Shown here piece after piece: positions 26,319 through 33,850 of a DNA stretch of 64,000 nucleotides; position 1 is the first letter of the stretch, and each line of letters begins with the position of its first letter. Where the stretch lies: contig NZ_CP084753.1 in NCBI RefSeq assembly GCF_020535545.1, positions 744,001 through 808,000 on the forward strand, written 5' to 3'. This stretch comes from Roseateles sp. XES5 (lineage in GTDB: Bacteria; Pseudomonadota; Alphaproteobacteria; Rhizobiales; Rhizobiaceae). The notes beneath the pieces are model-generated. The model was not told the origin of the DNA. It worked only from the letters and a program-made list of their open reading frames with translations, and searched no databases. Both the position numbers and the translations under genes were made by a program.

Positions 26319-26705
26319 ATGCGCTCTCTCCTACTGGCCGCCGCCGTGATGGCGGTTACCGTGCCCCTCGCCCATGCGGACGACTATGCCGGCGGCGCCA
26401 TCAAGTCCATGGATACGGCCAAGGGCGAGGTTCTCACCGACGCCAAGGGCATGACGCTTTACATCTTCGACAAGGATGCGAAGGACACGTCCAACTGCTA
26501 CGATGCCTGCGCCCAGAAGTGGCCGCCCCTGATGGCGGCGGCGGATGCTGCCGCGGACGGCAAATATACGCTGGTCGCCCGCAAGGATGGCAGCAAGCAG
26601 TGGGCCTATGACGGCAAGCCGCTCTATCTGTGGCAGAACGACAAGAAATCCGGCGATGTCACCGGGGACGGGATGGGCGGTGTCTGGCACGTCGCCAAAG
26701 AGTAG
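26319..26705 (+). CDS. Secreted-repeat protein (Lipoprotein_15 / COG4315 family)
   Basis: 128 residues: a signal peptide (about 1-20, cleaved after 'AHA') followed by two copies of the family repeat. Copy one ends 'DAKGMTLYIFDKDAKDTSNCYDACAQKWPPL', copy two 'KDGSKQWAYDGKPLYLWQNDKKSGDVTGDGMGGVWH'. The pattern G-x-LY-x-F/W with a CxxxC Cys pair is diagnostic. Biochemical function is unknown; the family is often near redox or stress genes. The start has GAAGAGG upstream. It is followed after three bases by an ECF sigma factor gene, suggesting a small stress regulon. Confidence 0.88.
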   Translation: MRSLLLAAAVMAVTVPLAHADDYAGGAIKSMDTAKGEVLTDAKGMTLYIFDKDAKDTSNCYDACAQKWPPLMAAADAAADGKYTLVARKDGSKQWAYDGKPLYLWQNDKKSGDVTGDGMGGVWHVAKE

Positions 26706-26708
26706 CCG

Positions 26709-27218
26709 ATGTCGCAGCTCATGGACGAGATCGAGGAATGCGTGCCGGCGTTGCGGCGCTACGCCCGCGCGTTGACGCACGACCCTGACAAGGCCGACGA
26801 TCTCGTCCAGGACTGCCTGGAACGGGCGATCCGCAAGCGCGGCCTCTGGCGCCCTTCGGGTTCCGTCCGCTCCTGGGTGTTCCGCATCCTGCTCAATGTC
26901 TATCGCAACGATCTTCGCCAGTTGCGCCGCTCGCCGGCGCCCGTTTCGCTCGAAACCCTGCCGGGTAGCGACCCGGCCGGTCCCGATGTGCAGCCGGGCC
27001 GGCTGGCGCTCGCCGAAACGGCACGGGCGATGCAGGCGCTGCCGCTCGAGCAGCGCGAGGTCCTGCTGCTCGTCGCCGTCGAGGAGATGAGCTATGCCGA
27101 GGCGGCAACCGTGCTTTCCATTCCCGTCGGTACCCTCATGTCGCGACTGGCCCGCGCCCGCGCCACGCTGCGGGAAGCGATGCAGGCGGGCGCGCCGAAA
27201 CTGAGATCTGTGAAATGA
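26709..27218 (+). CDS. ECF-type RNA polymerase sigma factor
   Basis: 169 residues. Region 2 is 'LRRYARALTHDPDKADDLVQDCLERAI' with the adjacent '-10' helix 'SVRSWVFRILLNVYRND'. Region 4 is 'LPLEQREVLLLVAVEEMSYAEAATVLSIPVGTLMSRLARAR'. A short acidic and Pro/Gly linker joins them. It directs polymerase to a small stress regulon and is probably held by the anti-sigma factor encoded next, whose start overlaps its stop by four bases. Type-specific promoter motifs could not be assigned from one locus. Confidence 0.93.
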   Translation: MSQLMDEIEECVPALRRYARALTHDPDKADDLVQDCLERAIRKRGLWRPSGSVRSWVFRILLNVYRNDLRQLRRSPAPVSLETLPGSDPAGPDVQPGRLALAETARAMQALPLEQREVLLLVAVEEMSYAEAATVLSIPVGTLMSRLARARATLREAMQAGAPKLRSVK

Positions 27219-28000
27219 GCCCCGATCAACGCAAGACCATCGAGTCCGATCTTCACGCCTATGCCGACGGCATGCTCGACGGGCCGGCGCGCGCGGCGGT
27301 CGAAGCCTATCTCGCCGACAATCCGGCCATCGCCGAAGAGGTGGAAGGCTGGAAGCGGCAGAGCGAAACGTTGCGGGCGCTCTATGGCCCCGCCGCGAGC
27401 GAGCCGGTGCCCTCCCGTCTCGACATCCGCCGTATCGAACGGGAGAGCCGGAGCCCGATGCTCCACTGGGGCCGGATGGCGGCGGCGGCCGTTCTCCTGC
27501 TTGCTGTCGGCGGCGCCGCTGGCTGGTACGGGCGCGGCACGTTCGCACCGGCAGAACCGATCCAGATCGCCCTTGCCGACGAGGCGATGAAGGCCCATCA
27601 GGTCTATTCCGGCGAAGTCCTGCATCCGGTGGAAGTCTGGGCCGGGGAGAAGGACCACCTCAAGACCTGGCTTTCCAAGCGTCTCGCACGCTCGCTCACC
27701 ATTCCCGATCTCACCACCAGCGGACTGACGCTCATCGGCGGGCGGCTGCTGCCGGCGGCGAACGGCCCGGCGGCGCAGGTCATGTACGAGGACGAGACCG
27801 GTCGCCGCGTGACGCTCTACATCACGCCGGTGAAAGACGGCCGCGAAACCTCCTTCCGCTATGCCACGCTCGATCCGCTCGAAGCCTTCGTCTGGGGCGA
27901 CGAGGTGATCAGTTGCGCGCTCGTGGGGGACCTGCCGCGGGAACGGCTGCTGGAGATCGCGACCCTTGCCTACAAGCAGCTTGAAGGGGGCGAAGCCTGA
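27215..28000 (+). CDS. Membrane anti-sigma factor
   Basis: 261 residues. The N-terminal cytoplasmic domain (1-85) starts 'DLHAYADGMLDGPARAAVEAYLADNPA', the usual anti-sigma opening, but has no HxxxCxxC zinc motif. A single membrane helix follows at about 87-107 (AAAAVLLLAVGGAAGW), and the remaining 150 residues form a periplasmic domain with several beta-type segments. The ATGA overlap with the sigma gene supports stoichiometric production. The periplasmic part presumably senses the signal that frees the sigma factor; what that signal is cannot be told. Confidence 0.88.
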   Translation: MSPDQRKTIESDLHAYADGMLDGPARAAVEAYLADNPAIAEEVEGWKRQSETLRALYGPAASEPVPSRLDIRRIERESRSPMLHWGRMAAAAVLLLAVGGAAGWYGRGTFAPAEPIQIALADEAMKAHQVYSGEVLHPVEVWAGEKDHLKTWLSKRLARSLTIPDLTTSGLTLIGGRLLPAANGPAAQVMYEDETGRRVTLYITPVKDGRETSFRYATLDPLEAFVWGDEVISCALVGDLPRERLLEIATLAYKQLEGGEA

Positions 28001-28014
28001 AAAGGCGCGCCTTG

Positions 28015-28054
28015 TCCGACGCCGAAGCGATGCCGCGTCGACGGGAATGCTCTA
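28015..28054. repeat. Partial intergenic repeat (third copy, tail segment)
   Basis: About 40 bases (CCGACGCCGAAGCGAT ... AATGCTCTA) match the tail of the larger repeat copy at 33811-33850 with a few changes. Its last CTA is the complement of the TAG stop of the downstream minus-strand transporter gene. Confidence 0.6.
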
Positions 28055-28966
28055 TGCCTTGTAGGCCTCTGGCGTGGCCCTGCGCGCCGGCCGCGTCATG
28101 GCGATGACGCCGGCGACAACGAAGATCAGCCCGATCCAGGCCATCGGCGGCAGTTTCTCGCCGAGGAACACGACGCCAATACCCACGCCGATCGGGACGC
28201 GGATATAGGCCTGTGCCGTCGTGCCCACCGAGCCCAGCGTCTGGATGAGCCTGAAATAGATGACGAAGGCGAGCGCCGTGGAGAAGACGGACAGGGCAAG
28301 CAGGGCGGCGACGGATTCGCGGCTCGGGGCCAGCGTCCAGGGCCGGTCGACGACAAGACTGACGGGGATGAGAATGATCGCCCCGCAGATCATGGACCCG
28401 GCCGCCGGCAGCATCGGATCCATGCCTTTGAAGTTCTTGCCGAAAATCGCAGCACCCGCATAGCTTATCGTGGCAGCGACGATCACCATCTGCGCGAAGG
28501 CCTCATGTCCGAGGCCGCCCAGCGCTTCGAAGCCGACGATGAGGCAGACGCCGACAAGGCCTGCGCAAACTCCGAACAGCTTCTGCCCCGTGACCGCCTC
28601 GTGCCGGGCGACGAGCACCGTCAGCAGGAAGGTGAAGATCGGCGAGGTCGAGTTGAGAATGGTCGCAAGACCGGCATCGGTCGTCTGCTCCGCCCAGGCG
28701 ATCAGCGTGAACGGAATAACGCTGTTGAGACAGGCCTGGAAGAGAAAGCGGCCCCAGGTGACGCGGTCCCGCGGCAACGAAAGGCCGCGCGCCGTCACCA
28801 GCATCAGCAGCAGGCTTCCCGCGATGAGCGTTCGCGCTGCGATGAAAGTCACCGGCGGGATCGTCTCGACGCCGATCTTGATGAAGGCATAGGACGACGC
28901 CCAGAGGGTCGAAAGCAGGAGCAGCAAGACGAGATCCGTCGTCCGGTTGGTGCTTTCGGATGTCAT
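28052..28966 (-). CDS. DMT-superfamily (EamA) transporter
   Basis: 304 residues with ten predicted membrane helices in two EamA domains ('LLLLSTLWASSYAFIKIGVETIPPVTFIAARTLIAGSLL' and 'SVFSTALAFVIYFRLIQTLGSVGTTAQAYIRVPIGVGIG'). An ATG at 28966 has GAGGGA six bases upstream; one at 28972 is too close to that site. Its substrate is unknown; relatives export amino acids or metabolites. Its stop codon lies inside an intergenic repeat, so the C-terminal end (RRATPEAYKA) may have been altered by repeat insertion. Confidence 0.85.
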   Translation of the reverse strand: MTSESTNRTTDLVLLLLLSTLWASSYAFIKIGVETIPPVTFIAARTLIAGSLLLMLVTARGLSLPRDRVTWGRFLFQACLNSVIPFTLIAWAEQTTDAGLATILNSTSPIFTFLLTVLVARHEAVTGQKLFGVCAGLVGVCLIVGFEALGGLGHEAFAQMVIVAATISYAGAAIFGKNFKGMDPMLPAAGSMICGAIILIPVSLVVDRPWTLAPSRESVAALLALSVFSTALAFVIYFRLIQTLGSVGTTAQAYIRVPIGVGIGVVFLGEKLPPMAWIGLIFVVAGVIAMTRPARRATPEAYKA

Positions 28967-29074
28967 TGCCATTCCCTCTTCAATCCCGTTTTCCGACCCT
29001 ACACGAAACACATGGAAAACAGTTCGGTGTCGACCGAAGCATGTCCTGCACCATGCAGCGAACATGCAAGAGGC

Positions 29075-29971
29075 TCAGCCCTCTACCCCAAGACTTTCCA
29101 GCGCGGCCTTCACCCGCAGGATATCCGCGGGGCTCAAAGGCAGGATGGGTCGCGGCGGCACGAGATGGCAAAGATCGAGGAGAGCCGCAATGGCATACAT
29201 CACCCGGAAGCTACCGAACGCCTTGAACAGCGTCCAGAGCGGCTCGAATGCCTGGCCGAGACGTTCGGCCTCTGCCCTGTCGCCGGCCATCGCCGCGCGG
29301 GTCAGCGCCAGGGCCTCCGCCGGCAGCAGGCCGGCGACGACGCTGTACCACGCATCGCCGCCTGAAAGCAGCGATTGCGCCGCCCCCCAGTCGCCGCTGT
29401 AGCCGATGGAAAAGCCTGGGGGCGTCAGCGCGCGCAGGCGGGAGAGTTCGCCGCGAATGTCGCCATCGGCCGGCAACGGCATCTTGATGGCGACGACATC
29501 AGGCACTTTGGCCAGCCGCGCGATCAGGTCGTCGCTGAAGACGAAATGGGTGGTGCCGGGATTGTTGTAGACGCAGAGCGGCAGGCCGCCCGCCGACGCG
29601 ACCGAGACCATGTGCTGGAAGACCTCGTCCTGCGTCAGCGGCGTATAGGACATGGGCGCAAGCAGCAGGCCGTCGGCACCGGCTGCCTTCGCATCGCGGG
29701 CGAGCGCCTCGGCCTCGTCCGTGCGCAGCGCGCCGACACCGACGATGACGGGGATCTTGCCGCCGACACTCGCCATCGCGGCGTCGACGGCGCGCCGGCG
29801 TTCCTCCCGCGAGAGAAAAGCGTAACCGCCCGTGCTGCCGAGAAGTCCGATGGAGTCGGCGCCCGCGCTCACGATGCGGTCGAGCAGGCGGGCAAGCAGG
29901 GCCGTATCGACACGTCCGGCCGCGTCGGTCGGCGTGATCGAAAAGGCCGAAAGGCCGTTGAAAATCGTCAT
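29075..29971 (-). CDS. Dihydrodipicolinate synthase/N-acetylneuraminate lyase-family aldolase
   Basis: 298 residues of the DapA/NAL class I aldolase barrel. The Schiff-base Lys is K163 in 'VVAIKMPLPADG', and the catalytic Tyr is Y135 in 'CVYNNPGTT'; the 'GSTGGYAFLSREERRR' phosphate-loop equivalent is 'GxTGE'-like with Gly-Gly-Tyr instead of Gly-Glu. True DapA is usually encoded elsewhere, so this is likely a catabolic paralogue acting on a 2-keto acid. The ATG at 29971 is preferred because AAGGAG is seven bases ahead. It follows the LysE-type gene by 20 bases on the same strand. Confidence 0.85.
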   Translation of the reverse strand: MTIFNGLSAFSITPTDAAGRVDTALLARLLDRIVSAGADSIGLLGSTGGYAFLSREERRRAVDAAMASVGGKIPVIVGVGALRTDEAEALARDAKAAGADGLLLAPMSYTPLTQDEVFQHMVSVASAGGLPLCVYNNPGTTHFVFSDDLIARLAKVPDVVAIKMPLPADGDIRGELSRLRALTPPGFSIGYSGDWGAAQSLLSGGDAWYSVVAGLLPAEALALTRAAMAGDRAEAERLGQAFEPLWTLFKAFGSFRVMYAIAALLDLCHLVPPRPILPLSPADILRVKAALESLGVEG

Positions 29972-29991
29972 CGTCATTCTCCTTGCTCCGA

Positions 29992-30600
29992 TCATAGACC
30001 GCCCAGCAGCTTGAAGGCGATCAACCACATTGTCACCGCGACAAGTCCCTCCAGCGCGCGCCAGGCGGCAGGATTGGCAAAGACCGGCCGCAGCTTCGTC
30101 GCCCCGAAGCCAAGCGAGAAGAAGAACAGGAACGAGGCCGTCACCGCCCCCGCCGCAAAAGAGGCCTCCAACCCGGGAAAGCGTGTGGAGATCGTGCCGA
30201 GCAGGACGACGGTGTCGAGATAGACATGCGGATTGAGCCATGTCAGCGCCAGACAGGTCAGCAAGGCGCGGCGCAGGGTGATCGCGCTACCCTCCCCGGC
30301 GGCCAAGGCGCTGGAGGAACGGACGGCGGAATAGAGGCTTTTTGCCCCATACCAAAGGAGAAAGGCCGCGCCACCGTAACGCATGACGGGATCGAGCCAG
30401 GGCAGCACGGTCGCAATCTGGCGAAAACTGGTGATGCCGACGAGGATCAGCAGCGCATCGGAGAGCGCGCAGGTGAGGCAGATGGCAAAGACATGCTCGT
30501 TGCGCAGTCCCTGTCGCAGCACGAAGGCGTTTTGCGCGCCGATCGCCACGATCAGGCTGAGGCCCATAGTGAGGCCTGTGACATAGACGGAAAAGCTCAT
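29992..30600 (-). CDS. LysE/ArgO-type basic amino-acid exporter
   Basis: 202 residues with five to six membrane helices. The LysE landmark 'LIVAIGAQNAFVLRQGLRNEHVF' is at the N-terminus, and 'CLALTWLNPHVYLDTVVLLGTI' contains the Asn-Pro pair conserved in ArgO/LysE. It pumps lysine or arginine out of the cell. It is divergent from a LysG/ArgP-type regulator across 93 bases that contain a perfect inverted repeat, the same arrangement as lysE-lysG of Corynebacterium. Confidence 0.92.
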   Translation of the reverse strand: MSFSVYVTGLTMGLSLIVAIGAQNAFVLRQGLRNEHVFAICLTCALSDALLILVGITSFRQIATVLPWLDPVMRYGGAAFLLWYGAKSLYSAVRSSSALAAGEGSAITLRRALLTCLALTWLNPHVYLDTVVLLGTISTRFPGLEASFAAGAVTASFLFFFSLGFGATKLRPVFANPAAWRALEGLVAVTMWLIAFKLLGGL

Positions 30601-30646
30601 GGCGACGATCTCCTGCTTCGCCGGCTTTCCCTAGCGCAGAGAAATC

Positions 30647-30672
30647 GGTTAGAATATTTAATGCTTCTAACC
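30647..30672. promoter_or_regulatory. Inverted-repeat operator between the exporter and its LysR regulator
   Basis: GGTTAGAA-N10-TTCTAACC is a perfect 8-bp dyad in an A/T-rich stretch, 47 bases before the exporter start and 22 before the regulator start. It is the obvious site for the LysG/ArgP protein. Confidence 0.65.
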
Positions 30673-30693
30673 CTGATTAAGAGATACTAATCC

Positions 30694-31593
30694 GTGCTCG
30701 ATTACGCTGCCCTTCGCGCCGTTGCCGCCGTGGTGCAGTCCGGCAGCTTCGAAAGAGCCGCCGGCCTTCTGGGCGTCACGCCTTCCGCCATCTCGCAGCG
30801 CGTCAAGCAGTTGGAGGAGCGTCTCGGCGCCGTGCTGGTCGTGCGCAGCGCTCCCTGCACGGCAACCGAAACCGGCGCTTGGCTCTGCCGCCATATGGAA
30901 AATGTCGGCATGCTGGAAGGCGAACTGCTGCAACACCTGCCTGGCCTTGCCGCGCCCGACGCATCACGCCCGCGGGTGACGCTGCATGTCGCAACCAATG
31001 CCGACAGCCTCGCCACATGGTTCCTGACGGCGGTCGCGGCTTTTTCAAAGCGCACCCCGCATCTCCTGAACATCGCAATCGACGACGAAGATCATACAGC
31101 CGACTGGCTGCAGCGCGGGCGAGTGCTCGCAGCCGTCACCAGCCTCGAAAAGCCGGTCCAGGGCTGCCGCCGCCTTTCGCTTGGCCGGCTGCGCTACCAT
31201 GCCACGGCAAGCCCTGATTTCATGGCGCGGCACTTTCCGGACGGCGTCACGGCGCAAACCCTGATGCAGGCGCCCTCCCTCGTCTTCAATCAGAAGGACC
31301 GGCTGCAAGCACGCTGGGCGCTCCAGGCACTGGCGGTGGATCTCGTTTCCCCGTCGCATTGGCTGCCATCGACACAAAGCTTCATCGACGCCAGCCTGGC
31401 CGGCATGGGCTGGGGCATGAATCCTGAACCTTTGGTCCGTGCACATCTGGAGGCAGGCCGGCTCGTCGAACTGCTTCCGCAAACGCCGCTCGACATCCCG
31501 CTCTACTGGCAGATCAACCGCCTCGCCGCAGACCGGCTGGCCGATCTCACCCGCGAGGTGGCAACCACCGCACGGCAATTCCTGATGCAGTGA
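30694..31593 (+). CDS. LysR-family regulator of the LysG/ArgP type
   Basis: 299 residues starting with GTG. The winged helix is 'YAALRAVAAVVQSGSFERAAGLLGVTPSAISQRVKQLEERLG' (5-60), followed by the effector domain (95-299). The motif 'VVRSAPCTATETG' after the DNA-binding domain is specific to ArgP/LysG. The protein would activate the exporter gene when lysine, arginine or histidine accumulates. It is divergent from that gene with a shared operator. Confidence 0.92.
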   Translation: MLDYAALRAVAAVVQSGSFERAAGLLGVTPSAISQRVKQLEERLGAVLVVRSAPCTATETGAWLCRHMENVGMLEGELLQHLPGLAAPDASRPRVTLHVATNADSLATWFLTAVAAFSKRTPHLLNIAIDDEDHTADWLQRGRVLAAVTSLEKPVQGCRRLSLGRLRYHATASPDFMARHFPDGVTAQTLMQAPSLVFNQKDRLQARWALQALAVDLVSPSHWLPSTQSFIDASLAGMGWGMNPEPLVRAHLEAGRLVELLPQTPLDIPLYWQINRLAADRLADLTREVATTARQFLMQ

Positions 31594-31606
31594 TGGCCGA
31601 GTTCGC

Positions 31607-31711
31607 CTAGAGTTTGTCAGGGAAAAGTGGGAACCGGTTTTCCCGAAAAGACAAACGAAAACAAAAGAATTTAGAGCATGTCTGGTTCAAGCTGAACCTG
31701 ACATGCTCTAG
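31607..31711. repeat. Palindromic intergenic repeat, copy 1 (RIME-like)
   Basis: A mosaic of two palindromes: the outer arms GTTTGTC/GACAAAC (31612-31618, 31650-31656) enclose GGGAAAA/TTTTCCC; the second, TAGAGCATGTC / GACATGCTCTA (31672-31710), is separated by an A-rich linker. About 75 bases match copy 2 at 33681 with two changes. It resembles the multicopy mosaic elements of rhizobial genomes. Its final CTA provides the stop of the AraC-type gene. Confidence 0.8.
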
Positions 31712-32565
31712 CGCCGGAACGAGGCGCGGTAAGCGCGCGGGGTCAGGCCGCGAAGGCGCAGGAACTGGCGGTTGAAATTGGCGAGCGAGGCATAGCCGAC
31801 CTCGTTGGCGATATGCTGGATCGGCTGGGTGGTTGCCGAGAGGCGGGCGCAGGCTTCGCCGATGCGCAGGCCGATGAGATAATCGGAAATACTGACCTCT
31901 GTATGCCGCTTGAACAGCCGGTGCAGGCCGGATTCGCTGAGCGCCGCAAGACGGGCGAGTTCCTCCATGGACAGCGGCCGCTGATAGTGCGCGTGGAGAT
32001 GCAGAAGGACGCGGTCGATCCGCGTCCGATCCTCGCCGATCTGCTGCGGCACGACGGAAGACAGGGGCTGGCTGCTTCTGTCTTCGGCAAGCCGGCCGAG
32101 CACGGCAAGCAGGCCGATGAGGCGCTGCGCCGGCGGACGGGAAAACATCGCCTCGAACTCCTCCGCCAGCGCGAGGCCGAGCGCCGGATCGAAGGCGAGG
32201 CCACTTGCCGCGCGGGCGATCATCTGGCGGATCGGCGCCAGTTCCACGGAACTGCCGGCAAGGCTTTCCATCCACTCCCGACGGAACCAGAAGACGAGCG
32301 CCACATGCGGCTCCCCCGATACGATCTTCTCCCGCGATGCCCAGCTATGCGGCAGGTTCGGGCCGATCAGGACGAGGTCGCCATGATCGTAATTGGCCAC
32401 ATGGTTTCCGATGAAACGCTGGCCGCGCGAATTGAGCGTGAGGGTCAGTTCGAATTCGGGATGATGATGCCATTCGAAGGGAATGGCCTCCTCGAGCCGC
32501 CGGTTGAGCATGCTCCAGGATGCGTCCGATGTGATCGTCAGATGTTCGCGATGTGGCCTCATCAT
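31708..32565 (-). CDS. AraC-family regulator with N-terminal cupin
   Basis: 285 residues. The N-terminal part has a cupin fold ('IPFEWHHHPEFELTLTLNSRGQRFIGNHVANYDHGDLVLIGPNLPHSW', about 28-80) likely to sense a small ligand. The C-terminal AraC/XylS double helix-turn-helix (185-283) reads 'LARLAALSESGLHRLFKRHTEVSISDYLIGLRIGEACARL' and 'IQHIANEVGYASLANFNRQFLRLRGLTPRAYRASF'. It is divergent from the PhyH-type oxygenase, which it probably regulates. The stop codon is part of the adjacent repeat, so the last residues (FRR) may be recently altered. Confidence 0.9.
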   Translation of the reverse strand: MMRPHREHLTITSDASWSMLNRRLEEAIPFEWHHHPEFELTLTLNSRGQRFIGNHVANYDHGDLVLIGPNLPHSWASREKIVSGEPHVALVFWFRREWMESLAGSSVELAPIRQMIARAASGLAFDPALGLALAEEFEAMFSRPPAQRLIGLLAVLGRLAEDRSSQPLSSVVPQQIGEDRTRIDRVLLHLHAHYQRPLSMEELARLAALSESGLHRLFKRHTEVSISDYLIGLRIGEACARLSATTQPIQHIANEVGYASLANFNRQFLRLRGLTPRAYRASFRR

Positions 32566-32657
32566 GCGCCAAGGGAGAACAGAACGCCAGAATAGTATCA
32601 GAAATTGCCATCAGAAGACAACACGGCCGGCATGGCCCGTATAGGCTCATCCCATCA

Positions 32658-32669
32658 CCTGACGTCAGG
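32658..32669. promoter_or_regulatory. 12-bp palindrome upstream of the PhyH gene
   Basis: CCTGACGTCAGG is a perfect 12-bp palindrome in the 126-base divergent region, 23 bases before the PhyH ATG. It is a candidate operator, although AraC proteins more often use direct repeats. Confidence 0.35.
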
Positions 32670-32691
32670 ACGATCACGATGGGAGCAGACC

Positions 32692-33630
32692 ATGGACCAT
32701 ACCGAAGCCACCAAACGCGACAGCCACCCGACCACGACCGCAACGACCCAGCTCAAGGATGTCAGGAAGACATTGCCGCTGCGCGTTTTGTCGAAGGCCG
32801 ACTGGGAGCACTGGACGACGAAGGGCTATGTCATTGTCCGGCAGGCGGTGCCTGCGGCCAATGTGGAGCGGCTTGTCGACCTGCTCTGGCGTTTTGACGA
32901 AAAGGATCCGCGCGATCCCGCCACCTGGTACGCGCCGCAGCGGCGCGAGCACAAGATGAAGGAACTGAACAATACCGGCATGCTGGAGATCTACAATCAC
33001 CAGTATCTCTGGGACAATCGCATGGAACAGCGGGTCTACGACGCCTTCGTCGACATCTGGGACCGGGAAGACCTGTGGGTGACCATCGACCGGGCCAACC
33101 TCAACCCGCCGAAGAAGATCAAGGGCAACCCGAACGGTTTCATCCACTGGGATGTCGATACCTCGATCCGGCCGCTGCCGATCGGCGTTCAGGGTGTGCT
33201 GAGCCTTCAGAAGCAGGATGGCGATGTCGGCGGCTTCCAGTGCGTGCCGGGGCTGTTCGAGCATTTCGAGCAATGGGTGAAGACCCAGCCGGAAGACCGC
33301 GACCCGATGCATCCGGACATGACCGGTCAATCCGTCGTCAACATCGACATGGAGCCGGGCGACCTGATGATCTTCAACTCGCTGCTCGCCCACGGCGTCC
33401 GCCCGAACCATTCGGACGGCCGGGTGCGCATGGCCCAGTACATCTCCATGCATCCCGCCGCCTACGACGACACGGCCGAGCGGGAAGAACGCATCCGGCT
33501 CTGGCGCGATCTCGACCATCCCCAGCGCGATGCCTTTCCCGGCGATCCGCGCGCGTGGGAAAAACAGCATGCAAAGACCGCAACGCTTTCCCCGCTCGGC
33601 GAAAGGCTGCTCGGCCTGAGCCGCTGGTAA
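32692..33630 (+). CDS. Phytanoyl-CoA dioxygenase (PhyH) family oxygenase
   Basis: 312 residues of a non-haem iron/2-oxoglutarate oxygenase. The iron facial triad is His152-X-Asp154 in 'GFIHWDVDTS' and His234 in 'LLAHGVRPN', followed by Arg in 'DGRVRMAQYI' for 2-oxoglutarate. The N-terminus has 'WTTKGYVIVRQAVPAANVERLVDLLWRF', the family opening. The ATG at 32692 has GGGAG seven bases ahead. These enzymes hydroxylate lipids, alkaloids, ectoine or natural products; the substrate is not identifiable. It is divergent from an AraC-cupin regulator, suggesting induction by its substrate. Confidence 0.85.
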   Translation: MDHTEATKRDSHPTTTATTQLKDVRKTLPLRVLSKADWEHWTTKGYVIVRQAVPAANVERLVDLLWRFDEKDPRDPATWYAPQRREHKMKELNNTGMLEIYNHQYLWDNRMEQRVYDAFVDIWDREDLWVTIDRANLNPPKKIKGNPNGFIHWDVDTSIRPLPIGVQGVLSLQKQDGDVGGFQCVPGLFEHFEQWVKTQPEDRDPMHPDMTGQSVVNIDMEPGDLMIFNSLLAHGVRPNHSDGRVRMAQYISMHPAAYDDTAEREERIRLWRDLDHPQRDAFPGDPRAWEKQHAKTATLSPLGERLLGLSRW

Positions 33631-33680
33631 CGGATGATCCCATGGCCCGCTCGACCGCGGGCCATGGGGCGCACCGACCG

Positions 33681-33850
33681 CTAGAGTTTGTCAGGGAAAA
33701 GTGGGAACCGATTTTCCCGAAGAGACAAACGAAAACAAAAGAATTTAGAGCATTTCCGGTGAAATCCGGTTCGCCGGAAATGCTCTGGCTTTTTGTTTTT
33801 ACCGCATTATCCGACGCCGAAGCGATCCCGCTTCGGCTGGAAATGCTCTA
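33681..33850. repeat. Palindromic intergenic repeat, copy 2, extended
   Basis: The first 75 bases repeat copy 1; then a 13-bp perfect stem AGAGCATTTCCGG / CCGGAAATGCTCT (33747-33786) followed by GGCTTTTTGTTTTT, which looks like a terminator for the PhyH gene. A last segment (33811-33850) matches the copy at 28015 and ends in the CTA that forms the stop of the DUF1275 gene. Confidence 0.8.
33747..33800 (+). terminator. Repeat-derived intrinsic terminator after the PhyH gene
   Basis: A 13-bp stem with a 14-base loop, followed by a T-rich tail (CTTTTTGTTTTT, 33789-33800), 117 bases after the PhyH stop. The hairpin belongs to repeat copy 2. Confidence 0.55.

Noticed and set aside
28001..28012. 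12-bp palindrome AAGGCGCGCCTT after the anti-sigma gene
   Set aside because: No loop or U-tract, so not a terminator; short GC palindromes are expected by chance here.
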